DNA of 64,000 nt from NCBI GenBank assembly GCA_965216025.1, contig CBDCEX010000017.1, forward strand, positions 744,001 to 808,000, in the 5' to 3' direction. Positions 8,345 through 17,616 of this stretch are shown here, in pieces. Numbering within the stretch: the stretch's first letter is position 1; every line of letters starts with the position of its first letter. The DNA comes from JADFQT01 sp965216025 (GTDB lineage Bacteria > Chloroflexota > Dehalococcoidia > Lucifugimonadales > UBA3495). A program made the translations under genes and the position numbers. The notes beneath the pieces are model-generated. The model was not told the DNA's origin and ran no database searches. It saw nothing but the letters and a program-made list of their open reading frames with translations.

Positions 8345-9727
8345 ATGATGACCTCGATCGGTGCCCTGATCGTCGCTTTCGGCCTTTTCCTGTTGGCGCT
8401 GGCCATCGTACCCGAGGTTAGCCGGAGGCGTCCCGCGTTGCCCCCGGCGATGCAATACCCGGCTTTCCGGTCGTTCTGGCTGGGAATGCTGGCCTCGGTC
8501 GGCGGATTTCAGATTCTGCGGTTCGGCCAGTTTTGGCTGATCTTCGAACTTACCGGTTCACCACTGGCTCTGGGGTACGTTGGCTTGGCCAACGGCGTGC
8601 CGGCGATCTTTCTGAACCTTTTCGGCGGGGTGGCAGCCGACCGAATGGACCAGCGCCGGCTGATTTACACGACTCAGACCATCACCGCCAGCCTCATCTT
8701 CCTATTGGCGGCCATCACCTTCATGGGCGTGGTAGAGGTATGGCACCTGTTGACCATATCCTTCCTGGCCGGTGCGGTGGAGGCCTTCGACCAGCCGGCA
8801 CGGCGCGCCCTCATGCCCCAGCTCATCGACCGCAAGGTGATGAGTAGCGCGGTGGCCTTGAACTCCTCCATCTGGCCGGGAACTCGCATAGGTGCACCCG
8901 CGTTGGCGGGGTTCATCATTGCTTTAAGGGGAACCGAAGCGTGCTTCTTCGTTGCGGGCGTGGGATTCCTGGTAATGGCCGCTGTCACTTACCTCCTCCG
9001 AGTGCCTCGTGTCACCAGAACGTCAAGCGGTAGTCCGGCTCGTGAATTGTTCGAAGGGCTGAATTTCATCAGAAAGGAGTCCATGTTCTCGTTTTTGATA
9101 GCTATGACCTTTTTCAACAGCTTTTTCGGGAACTCATACATCACGCTCATGCCAATGTTCGCGGTGGACGTCCTGGAGGTAGGGGCTGACAAGCTGGGCT
9201 TGCTGATGGGCGCGGGCGGGATAGGTTCGCTGGCCACCAGCATTTGGTTGTCAACCCGGACCAGTCTCGATTCCAAAGGGCTGCTAATCATGGGAAGCGG
9301 CATCTTGAGTGGAGTTGCCATAGCCGCCTTCGCTTTAACCGCGGAGATTGTCGGTTCCCTTTCGTTGGCCATGGCGCTCATGCTGACCATTGGCGTCTTC
9401 AATTCGTTGTTCACCACGGCTACCCAAACCTCCCTGCAGATGATGGTGCCGGACCACATCCGGGGGCGTGTCATGGGGTTTTACGGAATGACCTACAATA
9501 TCCGGCCTTTGGGTGGGATGCAGGCCGGGGCCCTGGCCAACGTCGGCGCTATCGGCGCCCCGTTTGCAATAGCCATGGGCGGCATGGCGGTGGTTGCCTT
9601 CGCCGTTGGTTCAGCCATGGTGAGCACAAAGGTGCGTAACCTGAGCACCTTGTTGCGTCAGGCCGAGACGGCGGCCGCATCGGCCAGTCGTAGTCAACAG
9701 CCCGCGCCTACCGCCGCCAACGATTAA
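8345..9727 (+). CDS. MFS transporter, EntS/MFS_3 type
   Basis: 460 aa with about twelve TM helices. Landmarks are FGGVAADRMDQRR (motif A, residues ~98-110), FDQPARRALMPQLI (typical of the EntS-like group) and HIRGRVMGFYGM in the second half. The first ~35 residues form an additional hydrophobic helix ahead of the family's usual start (PAFRSFW), and no good ribosome binding site decides between the first ATG and an internal one near 8450. Likely exports a small organic compound. Confidence 0.8.
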   Translation: MMTSIGALIVAFGLFLLALAIVPEVSRRRPALPPAMQYPAFRSFWLGMLASVGGFQILRFGQFWLIFELTGSPLALGYVGLANGVPAIFLNLFGGVAADRMDQRRLIYTTQTITASLIFLLAAITFMGVVEVWHLLTISFLAGAVEAFDQPARRALMPQLIDRKVMSSAVALNSSIWPGTRIGAPALAGFIIALRGTEACFFVAGVGFLVMAAVTYLLRVPRVTRTSSGSPARELFEGLNFIRKESMFSFLIAMTFFNSFFGNSYITLMPMFAVDVLEVGADKLGLLMGAGGIGSLATSIWLSTRTSLDSKGLLIMGSGILSGVAIAAFALTAEIVGSLSLAMALMLTIGVFNSLFTTATQTSLQMMVPDHIRGRVMGFYGMTYNIRPLGGMQAGALANVGAIGAPFAIAMGGMAVVAFAVGSAMVSTKVRNLSTLLRQAETAAASASRSQQPAPTAAND

Positions 9728-9763
9728 TCGGCCCGGCGCATCGTCTCCTCCTATGCTCGTGCC

Positions 9764-11023
9764 TTAGGGTGTTGAAATTGCCGGCATCGGCTCTCCGGTG
9801 GCGGGATCCACCTCAAAGGGACCGGGCAGCTCCAGCTCCTTGGCCATCTCCCGCACCGCTGGGATTACCTCCTCTCCCATTAGACGAAGGCTGCGCATGG
9901 CATCGTCGTGGGTCATGGCCCCGTCGCCATCCCAGAAGAAGATGCTCCCTGGCCGGATGTACTCCAACACGTGACGGATTTTGGGCAGGACGGTCTTGGG
10001 TGTGCCGCATATTATGGTATAGTCCTCAATCTGCTGCTCGTAGGGCCGGCCCAACACGCCGGCTATCCCGCCACCCCCTCCCCGAGCGGCGGTGGCCACC
10101 GCCTGCGTGGGCAGAACTCTGGTTCGCGAGGTTAGCCCGGGAAGGTTCACTAGAGCTGGGTTGACGGTCCCTTCGTTACCAGCCAGGAAAGGATTGCTGG
10201 GACCCTGGACGTACTTCCTACCGGTCTGCTCGGCCAGTTCTTCAGTTTCATCTACATGGACCTTCCAAAGGTAACCTAAATTCTGCGAGCCCGATTTGTA
10301 TCCCAAATCAGCGGCAGTGTCGTGGTAAAGCTGAAAGGCCTGCCTGGTGGGTTCCATTTCGGTAGCCAGCATAATGTAGGGGATGCGCTTTTCGGCGGCC
10401 CATATTAACGAGTCCCGGCTGACCACTCCCGGCAGCCAGATGGGCGGATGGGGTTTCTGATAGGGTCTGACCCAGGGGTTGACGTGGCGATACTGGTAGT
10501 GCTTTCCTTCCCAGCGAAAAGGTCCTGGAGTAGTCCAGGCTTTAACGATAAACTCATGAGCCTCTTGAAAACGCTCCCAGTTGTAGGCCGGCGGGGAGTT
10601 GTGAGCCACACTCTCCCGGCCGGTTCCACGCACCCATCCCGACACCAGCCGCCCCCGGGAGATCATATCAATCATCGCCAGTTGCTCCACCAGCCAGAGG
10701 GGGTCGTCCCATATCGGGAGAATGTTGCCCAGGAGTACAATTTTGGCCCGCTGGGTCATGCGCGCCAAAATGGAGGCCTCCACATTCATGGCGCCTCCCA
10801 TGCAGAATGGGGTGCCATGGTGCTCGTTGAGCATCAGACCGTCGAAACCCATCTCTTCGGCGTATAACTTCTCATCCAGGTAACGGTTGTAGAGTTCAGC
10901 CCCCAGGACCGCGTCATAAGTCCCGTTGCTCACCGTCAGATCCATTATGGGACTGCCGGTGGCGCCGAAGTAGCCCGACTTGGCATCCTGATATGGCCGT
11001 TCTGTGAAATATCCTATAAACAT
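9764..11023 (-). CDS. Luciferase-like (LLM class) flavin-dependent monooxygenase
   Basis: 419 aa; AAGGATGA precedes the ATG at 11023. It has the TIM-barrel bacterial-luciferase fold: LYAEEMGFDGLMLNEHHG (residues ~53-70), the LGNILPIWDDPLWLVEQLAM strand/helix pair, SRGRLVSGWVRGTG, and the late NPAL/GTP segment GTPKTVLPKIRHVLEYI. Such enzymes oxidise carbon substrates with O2 and FMNH2 supplied by a separate reductase; the nitroreductase-like flavoproteins nearby could do this. The next minus-strand gene, an alpha/beta hydrolase, lies directly upstream and is likely co-transcribed. Confidence 0.88.
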   Translation of the reverse strand: MFIGYFTERPYQDAKSGYFGATGSPIMDLTVSNGTYDAVLGAELYNRYLDEKLYAEEMGFDGLMLNEHHGTPFCMGGAMNVEASILARMTQRAKIVLLGNILPIWDDPLWLVEQLAMIDMISRGRLVSGWVRGTGRESVAHNSPPAYNWERFQEAHEFIVKAWTTPGPFRWEGKHYQYRHVNPWVRPYQKPHPPIWLPGVVSRDSLIWAAEKRIPYIMLATEMEPTRQAFQLYHDTAADLGYKSGSQNLGYLWKVHVDETEELAEQTGRKYVQGPSNPFLAGNEGTVNPALVNLPGLTSRTRVLPTQAVATAARGGGGGIAGVLGRPYEQQIEDYTIICGTPKTVLPKIRHVLEYIRPGSIFFWDGDGAMTHDDAMRSLRLMGEEVIPAVREMAKELELPGPFEVDPATGEPMPAISTP

Positions 11024-11050
11024 ATTCTCATCCTTGCCGAATCGGTGGGC

Positions 11051-11851
11051 CTAGCCCGACAGAAAGGGTTGAATCAGTTCCGCGAAACGGTCCGGTTGCT
11101 CTATATGAGGTTGGTGGCCACATTTGTCCAGCACCACCAGCGATGAACCTGGAATGGACCGGTTATATAGCTCGCCGGCGCTCAAGGGGACGATGGCGTC
11201 CTCTCTTCCCCAGACTATGAGGGTCGAGAGTCTCTTCAGCCGCTGTAGCAGTAGAGGTAGGGCCGGGTAATACATATACGGCCTCCAGCCCAGGCGGCAC
11301 GCCTCTTCCCGGGCCGTCTCCCAGCTTTCTACCTGGTCTCGGGACGGATCATCGGGGCACAGCTGCTGAAACTCGGGCGTGTTGGCCGGATCCAGGACAC
11401 TGGTGGTGAAATAGTCCTTGGCCACCGACAAAAACATGTCGAAGATCTCCCCAGATGGGGGCTTGACCCCCAGCGCACCCACCAACACCAGTTTTTGAAA
11501 CAGATCGGGATGCATGGTGGCCATTTCCGCGGCCAGCCATCCCCCCATCGAGAAGCCCACCACCTTTACCGGTGCAATTCCCAAGTTGTCCAGAGCCGTT
11601 AGGTACCAGCCCGCCAAGTCCCGCACGTTCATGATCCAATCCAGGCGGTCGGAACCACCGAAGCCCGGATGGCGTGGCAGGTAAAGGGTGTATTTTTGGG
11701 CCAGCGCCTGGTGGAAGCGCAACCAGCCCGAATGCCCCATTTCACCGTGCAGGATGAGCAGTGGTTCTCCGGTTCCGGCTTTATGCAGCAGCAGCTTGGT
11801 CCCGCCCACCTCGACTTGCTCTTCAGTCCAGACACCTGGGCTATTGGTCAT
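11051..11851 (-). CDS. Alpha/beta hydrolase
   Basis: 266 aa from the ATG at 11851, which has GGGAGGAGC at good spacing; the open frame runs 36 codons further upstream without a ribosome binding site. The triad is visible: Ser in GFSMGG, Asp in VWGREDAIVP, His in CGHQPHIEQP. The oxyanion strand is LLILHGEMG. It resembles meta-cleavage-product and haloperoxidase-like hydrolases. It precedes the flavin monooxygenase by 27 bp on the same strand, which suggests a two-step oxidation and hydrolysis of one substrate. Confidence 0.88.
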   Translation of the reverse strand: MTNSPGVWTEEQVEVGGTKLLLHKAGTGEPLLILHGEMGHSGWLRFHQALAQKYTLYLPRHPGFGGSDRLDWIMNVRDLAGWYLTALDNLGIAPVKVVGFSMGGWLAAEMATMHPDLFQKLVLVGALGVKPPSGEIFDMFLSVAKDYFTTSVLDPANTPEFQQLCPDDPSRDQVESWETAREEACRLGWRPYMYYPALPLLLQRLKRLSTLIVWGREDAIVPLSAGELYNRSIPGSSLVVLDKCGHQPHIEQPDRFAELIQPFLSG

Positions 11852-12084
11852 GGATATGCTCCTCCCAGCGACCTGCCCGCTCCGGCTTTCACGCCAAAGG
11901 CTGGGTTGATTGTCAGGTCTCGAGCCCAGTCTACCAGAAACTGCCCAGGGGGAGCACACCAGGTTTAGCTTAGGGCCCCGCCGGTAGCTGCCCTCACCCG
12001 ATTCCGTGCAGTGCTCTGGCTGGCGTCCAAGATGGGGCCGCGCCTAACTGAACCCACCCCGGTACAGAACTGGGTTACAACGCC

Positions 12085-12711
12085 CTACCCAAACCAGCGC
12101 ACAAATTTAGCGACCGGTGTGCGGAGGGATTTAGTGGGTTCTGCCGGGACACCAATGGAGAGCATTACCGCCAACATCCAGTTTTCCTCCGCTCCCAAGG
12201 CCTCCCTCAGATCGGGGTCGCGGGTAGACCCGCCAGTTTCCCAGGTAACTGCCAGCCCTTCGGCCAGGCCAGCCAGGGATATGTTGTGGGCGGCGCAACA
12301 GACGGCAGCATAGTTCTCTCGGGTCCCCTCTTCGTTAGGGCCAGGCATACAATAAACGTAAATCACCACAGGTGGCTCTAATACCTCTCGCTGTGCAGAC
12401 TCGGCCCGGGTGGGATTATTGTTCTGCTGCAAGGAGAACTTGTAGGCCAGGTCGGCCACCTTCCTCCGGCCCTCACTTCCTTTCTCCAGAACGAAAAAAC
12501 GCCATGGCTCAGTCAGGCGGTGGTTCGGCGCCCACACCGCGGTCTCTAACATTCGCTCCACAGCCTCCCTTTGGATTGGTTCGTCTTTGAACTGCCACGA
12601 CATTCTTCTCCGATAGAGGGCCTCGTAAATGCTTACATCAGTTACAGGTATGTCGATCTCGTCAATGGACATCTTCCCATCTGTTGCAGCGTTATCGGCA
12701 CCACTTGTCAT
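12085..12711 (-). CDS. Nitroreductase family flavoprotein
   Basis: 208 aa; the ATG at 12711 follows GAGGAG, preferred over one 21 bp upstream. FMN-binding features of the family are present: the R-R-R-M-S-x-x-x-F-K-D-E-P opening, AVWAPNHRLTEPWRFFVL (phosphate/isoalloxazine contact), the GLAVTWETGG region and a C-terminal SIGVPAE strand. It would reduce nitro groups, quinones or act as a flavin reductase. Upstream of it on the same strand there is no gene for 500 bp. Confidence 0.88.
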   Translation of the reverse strand: MTSGADNAATDGKMSIDEIDIPVTDVSIYEALYRRRMSWQFKDEPIQREAVERMLETAVWAPNHRLTEPWRFFVLEKGSEGRRKVADLAYKFSLQQNNNPTRAESAQREVLEPPVVIYVYCMPGPNEEGTRENYAAVCCAAHNISLAGLAEGLAVTWETGGSTRDPDLREALGAEENWMLAVMLSIGVPAEPTKSLRTPVAKFVRWFG

Positions 12712-13215
12712 CGTTTCACTCCTCTCTCCCAATGGCTATGCCAAGTGCCTCGGCCGGCTCCTGGGATCTACCCCTCTTCGGGGCATACCATAGCGGGCAG
12801 ACCCTATCTGGTGGGCGGCTACGTTCCCGCCTACGCAGCCCAGCTCCATTTTTCATGGACCGGTTTGATCCCCAATGTGGCGAGGAAATTTCAGATCTTT
12901 GTCCGGCACTGAAGACAGATCATCTGCCAGGAACCTTTCCAGAGACAGGCTGAACCTTAGGCGGGGCCCAGAGCGCGTGAGTTGGAGCAAAAGTAGAGGC
13001 GGGTTTGAAACCCGCCCCTACCGTTCAGCCTACTTCACCGCAGAGAAGGCGGCCAGTATCAGGATTTGGTTCTCCTGCCGGGACTCGTCCCGGAGGCCAG
13101 TCCTTTCGTTGAGGTCCTTATAATCCCCCACCGGCGTGAACCGGTTCAGCCCGCCGAACCCGGTGCCCAGCATGCTGCCAGAGGCGACTACCCGATATAG
13201 CTGCCCCTGGAGCGC
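12712..13215. other. Non-coding stretch with an unassigned C-terminal-looking fragment
   Basis: About 500 bp. On the minus strand at ~13200-13027 a frame reads QLYRVVASGSMLGTGFGGLN and on to ILILAAFSAVK before a stop. It looks like the end of a real protein, but I do not recognise it and see no start. A short inverted repeat (gggtttgaaaccc) lies near 13004. Nothing else is supported. Confidence 0.4.
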
Positions 13216-13773
13216 TCAAATGGGAAGCACCGGCTCGGTGCGCTCAGCCGGGAGGTCTATAGTGAAGGTATTGGCGTTGAAGGCCAGAAGGGCGTAGTAG
13301 CCCATCAGATTGGTCAGGTTGGTGAGACCGTGGACCCCGAACTGGTCCACCGCTGCCTGGAAAGTCGCATCGCTTACCCGGTGGGTGCGGAAAAACTCCC
13401 GGCCGAGGTTGACCACCGCGGATTCGTCGGGGGCCAGGTTGGGTAGATCGCGTTTGTCTCGCATGGCGTCGACGAGAGCATCACTCAGGCCCTCGCGACG
13501 GCCCGAGGCGGCGTGGGCGTTCCAGATGTATTGGCAGTCCAACTCCCGAGCCGTGGTGAGCATCGCCAATTCCTGGACCTTGGCTGGTAGGCCAGATTCC
13601 TGGCGTAGATATGCTGACAAATGGCCGGCTCGTTTCGCCATTTCGGGACTGTTCAGGGTCACCGAGCCAGGTCCGCCGGTTGGCGGGCCACCTCTTTCCT
13701 TAACTAACTCGTCGAATAAATCCCGGTATTTCTCCGGGACGCTTTCCCTGGTTGGGGCGGGCGTTCGTGCCAT
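13216..13773 (-). CDS. Carboxymuconolactone decarboxylase (CMD/AhpD-like) family protein
   Basis: 185 aa starting at the ATG 13771-13773, with GAGGAGG directly before. The helical CMD core is clear: KVQELAMLTTARELDCQYIWNAH, then HAASGRREGLSDALVDAMRD. The usual catalytic C-x-x-C-H pair is reduced to CQYIWNAH, so a peroxidase-type dithiol is not conserved; many environmental CMD proteins share this pattern. Role unknown beyond probable ring-cleavage-product or peroxide chemistry. An ISAs1 element lies 130 bp upstream of its start and may have replaced its promoter. Confidence 0.82.
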   Translation of the reverse strand: MARTPAPTRESVPEKYRDLFDELVKERGGPPTGGPGSVTLNSPEMAKRAGHLSAYLRQESGLPAKVQELAMLTTARELDCQYIWNAHAASGRREGLSDALVDAMRDKRDLPNLAPDESAVVNLGREFFRTHRVSDATFQAAVDQFGVHGLTNLTNLMGYYALLAFNANTFTIDLPAERTEPVLPI

Positions 13774-13902
13774 AATCGCCTCCTCGCTGCTCAGTGGTGA
13801 ACCCGCTATCAAAGAGCGGGCTTCCACGGATTCGAACCCTGTCGGGAGATCTTCAAGGTACTCGGCGCTGCCTAGGTTGTCAATCCTTCTGAATCAACAT
13901 CG

Positions 13903-15177
13903 CAGGGTCTTTTCATTCTCCTGCCTGGTAGGTAAAGCCCATCATGTCGAAAGCTTCGCTGAGATGGGCATTGTGGCGGCGTAGGGCAGCGGCTACGTTG
14001 GAATGCCCAGCCCGACGTACCAAGCTGATGACCAGGTTCCGCAGGCCCGCCAGAACCTGAGGGGCGGCCCCAGTGCGCACCTGAGAGCGGTCCTCGTCGA
14101 AGGTCACATCCCGTACCCAGTGGAGGCGCGGTTCTCGATGCCCCAGTGCCCACGGGAAAGGCTCAACAATCGCCTGGCATCGGCATCAGTGGCTGGGAGA
14201 CTGCTAATTGCATAGCTCACAGCCACCTGTTTCTTGCCCTTCACGACCCGCTGGCGCTCTAGCCGACACACCTGTTGCAGATGCGGCCACGCTTCCCCGA
14301 CCGTCCCAGCGCTGCCCACGTAGCCATTTAGCTCTGGGTCGGCCAAGGCCCACAACTCTCGCCGCTCCAGCCGCCCATGACGCCGCTTTACTGGAGCATC
14401 GGCCCAGACCGTCAGCTTGGCCCCGCGTGCTCGCCACTCCGCTGCCAGCCAGGGAGGTACGGTTGGGCCACCAGCCCTCTCAGTTCCTAGCAGGGGAAAA
14501 AGCCACCTCCAGGTCTCGGCGCAAGGTGGGCTGATTCTCTTTAACTGGCAGCAGATACTCTCCGCCGCCTGCCACAATCTGCTCACAGACTTTCCGTTGG
14601 GTCAGTAAGGCATCAGCCACTACTACCCGACCCTTCAGGGGTACCTGGCCCAATACTTCTTTGACCGCCGCCAATTCTTCCCCTTTGCCCGGCGCAGCTA
14701 CCTGCGCCAGCACTGCCCCAGCGCGGCTAGCGTAGGCCGACACCAGATGGACCCCGGGTATCTCTTGGCCGTGGACCCCTCGCAAGGTTTTCCCGTCCAG
14801 GGACAGGGGGTCATCCGCCTCTACCCCGCTATTTGCCAGCCAGTTGCCGACTTCTGCCTCAAAGGCCGCCACGTCCAGGCCCTTGAACACCCGGTGGAGG
14901 GTGGCCACGCAGGGTGTCTTCTCCTGGCTGAACCCCAAAAGCTGCGCCGTAGCACCCCCTTGGTCCCGCCCCCATTGAGCTATGGCGTATAAGCTGCGGG
15001 CGCCGCACAGCATGGCACAGGTGGCCAAGGCCAGGATCGCCCCCAAAGAGTGGCGTCGCCCTTGGCTACTCCGGAAGTCAGGCACCAAATCCAGCGTTTC
15101 TCTCAAAGTCATCATCCTTCCCTCCCGCTTAAACTGGTAATAATTTTATACTATTTTGAGAAAATGAAAAGGCCCTG
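13903..15177 (-). mobile_element. ISAs1-family insertion sequence, copy 1 (decayed)
   Basis: 1275 bp with 15-bp terminal inverted repeats (cagggYcttttcatt). It is flanked by a perfect 10-bp target duplication atcaacatcg (13893-13902 and 15178-15187), as expected for ISAs1. One end carries a substitution (cagggTctttt). Compared with copies 2 and 3 it has a 2-bp gc insertion near 14126-14128, accounting for the extra length. Confidence 0.93.
13913..15115 (-). pseudogene. ISAs1-family transposase, copy 1, frameshifted twice
   Basis: The N-terminal 211-codon part (14480-15115) carries the DDE first half (LSLDGKTLRG and VVVADALLTQRK with the catalytic Asp residues). It shares with copies 2 and 3 the frame change in the ctttttcccc tract, after which a second frame (14104-14586) carries the C-terminal half with the GHWGIENR Glu. 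In this copy only, a further 2-bp insertion breaks the second frame just after GHWGIENR. It cannot make an intact enzyme. Confidence 0.85.
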
Positions 15178-15336
15178 ATCAACATCGCCTCTGGGGCCAC
15201 TGTGGTGCTGGACGACCTAACCGTTTGAACGGGCTGGACCAGGCCAACTGTTTCCGGGGAGGCGGGCATCTCCGACGCACAACATAGAGATTCGGCATGC
15301 CATGCCCCCATGGGATAATCAAGATGAGCCGGGGAA

Positions 15337-16884
15337 TTATCGCCCTTGTTTTATGAAGTCGCTGACCTGCTCCCCGATTACCATTGTGGTGACATTGGTG
15401 TTGGCCCGAATGCAGTCGGGCATAATGGAAGCATCCACCACCCTCAATCCTGTTAGGCCGTGCACCTTGCCGTACTGGTCTACCACCGCCATGGGGTCGG
15501 ACGCAGATCCCATCTTGCAGGTGCAGGAGATGTGTTGCGAGGTGGTTACCTCCCGCATCATCCAGCGATCCAGGGCTTCGTCGGACGCCAGGTCGGCGTC
15601 GGTGGGCTCCACCCGCTCTTCTATAATGTCCTTGAAATCCTCGTGCTCTCCCAGGTCTACAGCAATGCGCACCGATTCACGCAATCGTTTGCGGTCGAAA
15701 TCCTCTTCAAGGTAATGGTACTCCAGTATGGGCTGGACCGTGGGGTCGGCTGATGCCAGACGAAGCTCGCCGGCGCCAACCGCCAGATAAATGGAGCTGA
15801 TCATTCGTATCCCCAGCGGTGCCATGCGATTTCCTCCCTGGTTGACCCGTCCAGTGGCGTAGGCCTGCATGGAGATCCTCATGTCGTTGCGCAGGTCGGA
15901 GTCCCGGGCAGTGTAGCGAAGGATCAACTGCGTTCTCGGAGCTAGGCCATCCAGCGGAAATCCTTCCTTGGTCCGCCAGGTCACCCATACTGTCGGATGG
16001 TCCCGTAGGTTCTGCCCGACGCCGGGACGGTCCGCCACCACAGGTATCCGCAGGCTGCTCAAATGGGCCGCCGGGCCAACGCCGGATAGCATCAGTATCT
16101 GGGGAGACCCGATGGCACCGGCGCTCAGAATGATCTCCTCACCCTCGACGGCAAACTTCTCGCCGCCGCTCTCGACTTCAACCCCGGTGGCGCGAGTGCC
16201 GTCGAAGACGATACGGTGTACCAGGCAGTTGGGACGGATGGTCAAGTTCAGACGGTGCCTGCCCTGGTCAAGGTAACCCAGAGCGGTGCTCATACGAATA
16301 CCGTTGGGATTATTCAGAGGAGTCGGTCCAATGCCTTCGGAGTCGGGATGGTTATGGTCCGGACAGTCGGGATAACCCGCGGCGACGCTAGCATTGTAGA
16401 AAGCCGCTTGTGCCGGGAGCCAGGTTTCCCGCTTGAAACGGTGCATCAAAATAGGGCCATCGCTTCCGTGGAAATCACCGCTGTAGTCGGGGTCTGATTC
16501 CACTTTGCGGAAGTAGGGTAGCAGCTTTTGGAAACCCCACTCGTCATTGCCCAGAGAGGCCCAAGAATCGTAGTCCTCGGGCACGCCTCGCAGGAAGACC
16601 TGGCCGTTGATTGCGCTGGAGCCTCCGGTTACCTTGCCTCTGGGCACCATCATCGGCTCGGCCGTTTCGGTGGCTTTGCCAATGAATTGCCAGTTGTGGT
16701 CGCTGGTCATGACGTCCGCTTCGGTGGCATAACCAAACTTCACTTCCTCGGGAAGCTGTTCGAAGTCCGGGTAATCCGGGCCAGCTTCAAGAAGTAGCAC
16801 CGACCGGTCCGGGTCTTCGGTCAACCGGGTTGCTAGAATAGCGCCCGCCGACCCTGCTCCGATAATCACCACGTCGTACTTCAT
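15337..16884 (-). CDS. GMC-family FAD oxidoreductase (choline dehydrogenase-like)
   Basis: 515 aa, full length for the family; GGAGGAG precedes the ATG at 16884. The N-terminal dinucleotide-binding motif is VVIIGAGSAGAILATRL. The GMC signature 1 region is PRGKVTGGSSAINGQVFLRG and signature 2 is GAIGSPQILMLSGVGP. The C-terminal active-site strand QHISCTCKMGS (usual H-x-x-G-T-C-x-M-G) and the NTNVTTMVIGE Asn are present. Members oxidise alcohols with FAD. No betaine-aldehyde gene is nearby, so the alcohol substrate is unknown. Confidence 0.9.
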   Translation of the reverse strand: MKYDVVIIGAGSAGAILATRLTEDPDRSVLLLEAGPDYPDFEQLPEEVKFGYATEADVMTSDHNWQFIGKATETAEPMMVPRGKVTGGSSAINGQVFLRGVPEDYDSWASLGNDEWGFQKLLPYFRKVESDPDYSGDFHGSDGPILMHRFKRETWLPAQAAFYNASVAAGYPDCPDHNHPDSEGIGPTPLNNPNGIRMSTALGYLDQGRHRLNLTIRPNCLVHRIVFDGTRATGVEVESGGEKFAVEGEEIILSAGAIGSPQILMLSGVGPAAHLSSLRIPVVADRPGVGQNLRDHPTVWVTWRTKEGFPLDGLAPRTQLILRYTARDSDLRNDMRISMQAYATGRVNQGGNRMAPLGIRMISSIYLAVGAGELRLASADPTVQPILEYHYLEEDFDRKRLRESVRIAVDLGEHEDFKDIIEERVEPTDADLASDEALDRWMMREVTTSQHISCTCKMGSASDPMAVVDQYGKVHGLTGLRVVDASIMPDCIRANTNVTTMVIGEQVSDFIKQGR

Positions 16885-17215
16885 GGTTACTCCTCCAAGT
16901 CTGAAGGTTAATAAGGTTGACCTTACACCGGTAGCCGATACCTGCTAGAGCAACGCCGAGGGGGTGACTGTGCTCTCCATGTCGTCTTCGGTGCCGGTTG
17001 ATACCCAGGCCCTGCTCCCGGTCCCAGTAAATTTGCCTCAGTGCCTTTTACCCACGTAAAAGTAGCTGGTCCCGCACTGCATTACCGGCCGCCAGTATTC
17101 GAGCGCCTCATGGCCCACATATACTACCTTGCCGGAGCGCCCCTGCCCATACCGGATATTGAGTCCTGGTACCCCCAAGGAGAACCAATGCCCGATTCCC
17201 ACCAAAGAAGAAGAG
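16885..17215. other. Intergenic region with a possible gene tail
   Basis: On the minus strand near 17035-16945 a frame ends VSTGTEDDMESTVTPSALL then stop. It has the look of a protein C-terminus but no recognisable family or start. No other signal. Confidence 0.3.
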
Positions 17216-17612
17216 TCAGCCACTACTGCCCCAGTGGTTGTAGGAGCTTACCTCCGCTGCCGGCTTCCGGTTGGTGGGCCCGAAGCGGCCCCTGGGGTAA
17301 CCAAGAGGAATCAGGGCCACCGTCTCCACATAGTCCGGGATGCCCAGGATGTCCTTGATCTCCTGCTCCCGTCGAATATGAGTGGTGGTCAGGCGAGTCC
17401 CCAGGCCCAGCGCCCGGGCCGCCAGGAAAAGGTTCTGCACTGCCAGCCATATGGACGATGCATACCGTCCCCTCTCGATGGGTTGGCCTGGGGTGTAGTT
17501 TGCCGAGTGGTCAGCGCAGACCAATATCATGGCCGGAACTTCTGGCATGTGGTTGGCCAGGTACCGCGCCGCCCGGTAGACCGGAGTTTCCCCGGGTTGG
17601 GCCTGAGGTCCC
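17216..17612 (-). pseudogene. Nitroreductase, C-terminal part (split by CTAG insertions)
   Basis: The frame is open from the CTAG at 17613-17616: GPQAQPGETPVYRAARYLAN, then MILVCADHS, QNLFLAARALGLGTRLTT and VALIPLGYPRGRFGP, the standard C-terminal half of FMN nitroreductases. Its N-terminal half lies at 19869-20096. Joining the halves across one CTAG, after removing an 11-bp duplication, gives one frame of about 205 codons. The gene was interrupted by an IS1182-type element and two MITEs. Confidence 0.88.
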
Positions 17613-17616
17613 CTAG

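Noticed and set aside
13827..13846. tRNA-like T-arm (ttcgaacc) on the minus strand
   Set aside because: The stem is imperfect and no acceptor, D-arm or anticodon arm can be folded around it; it lies in the leader of the CMD gene.
17038..17223. 61-codon minus-strand open frame overlapping the nitroreductase end
   Set aside because: No family resemblance, no ribosome binding site and unusual composition; it probably arises by chance.
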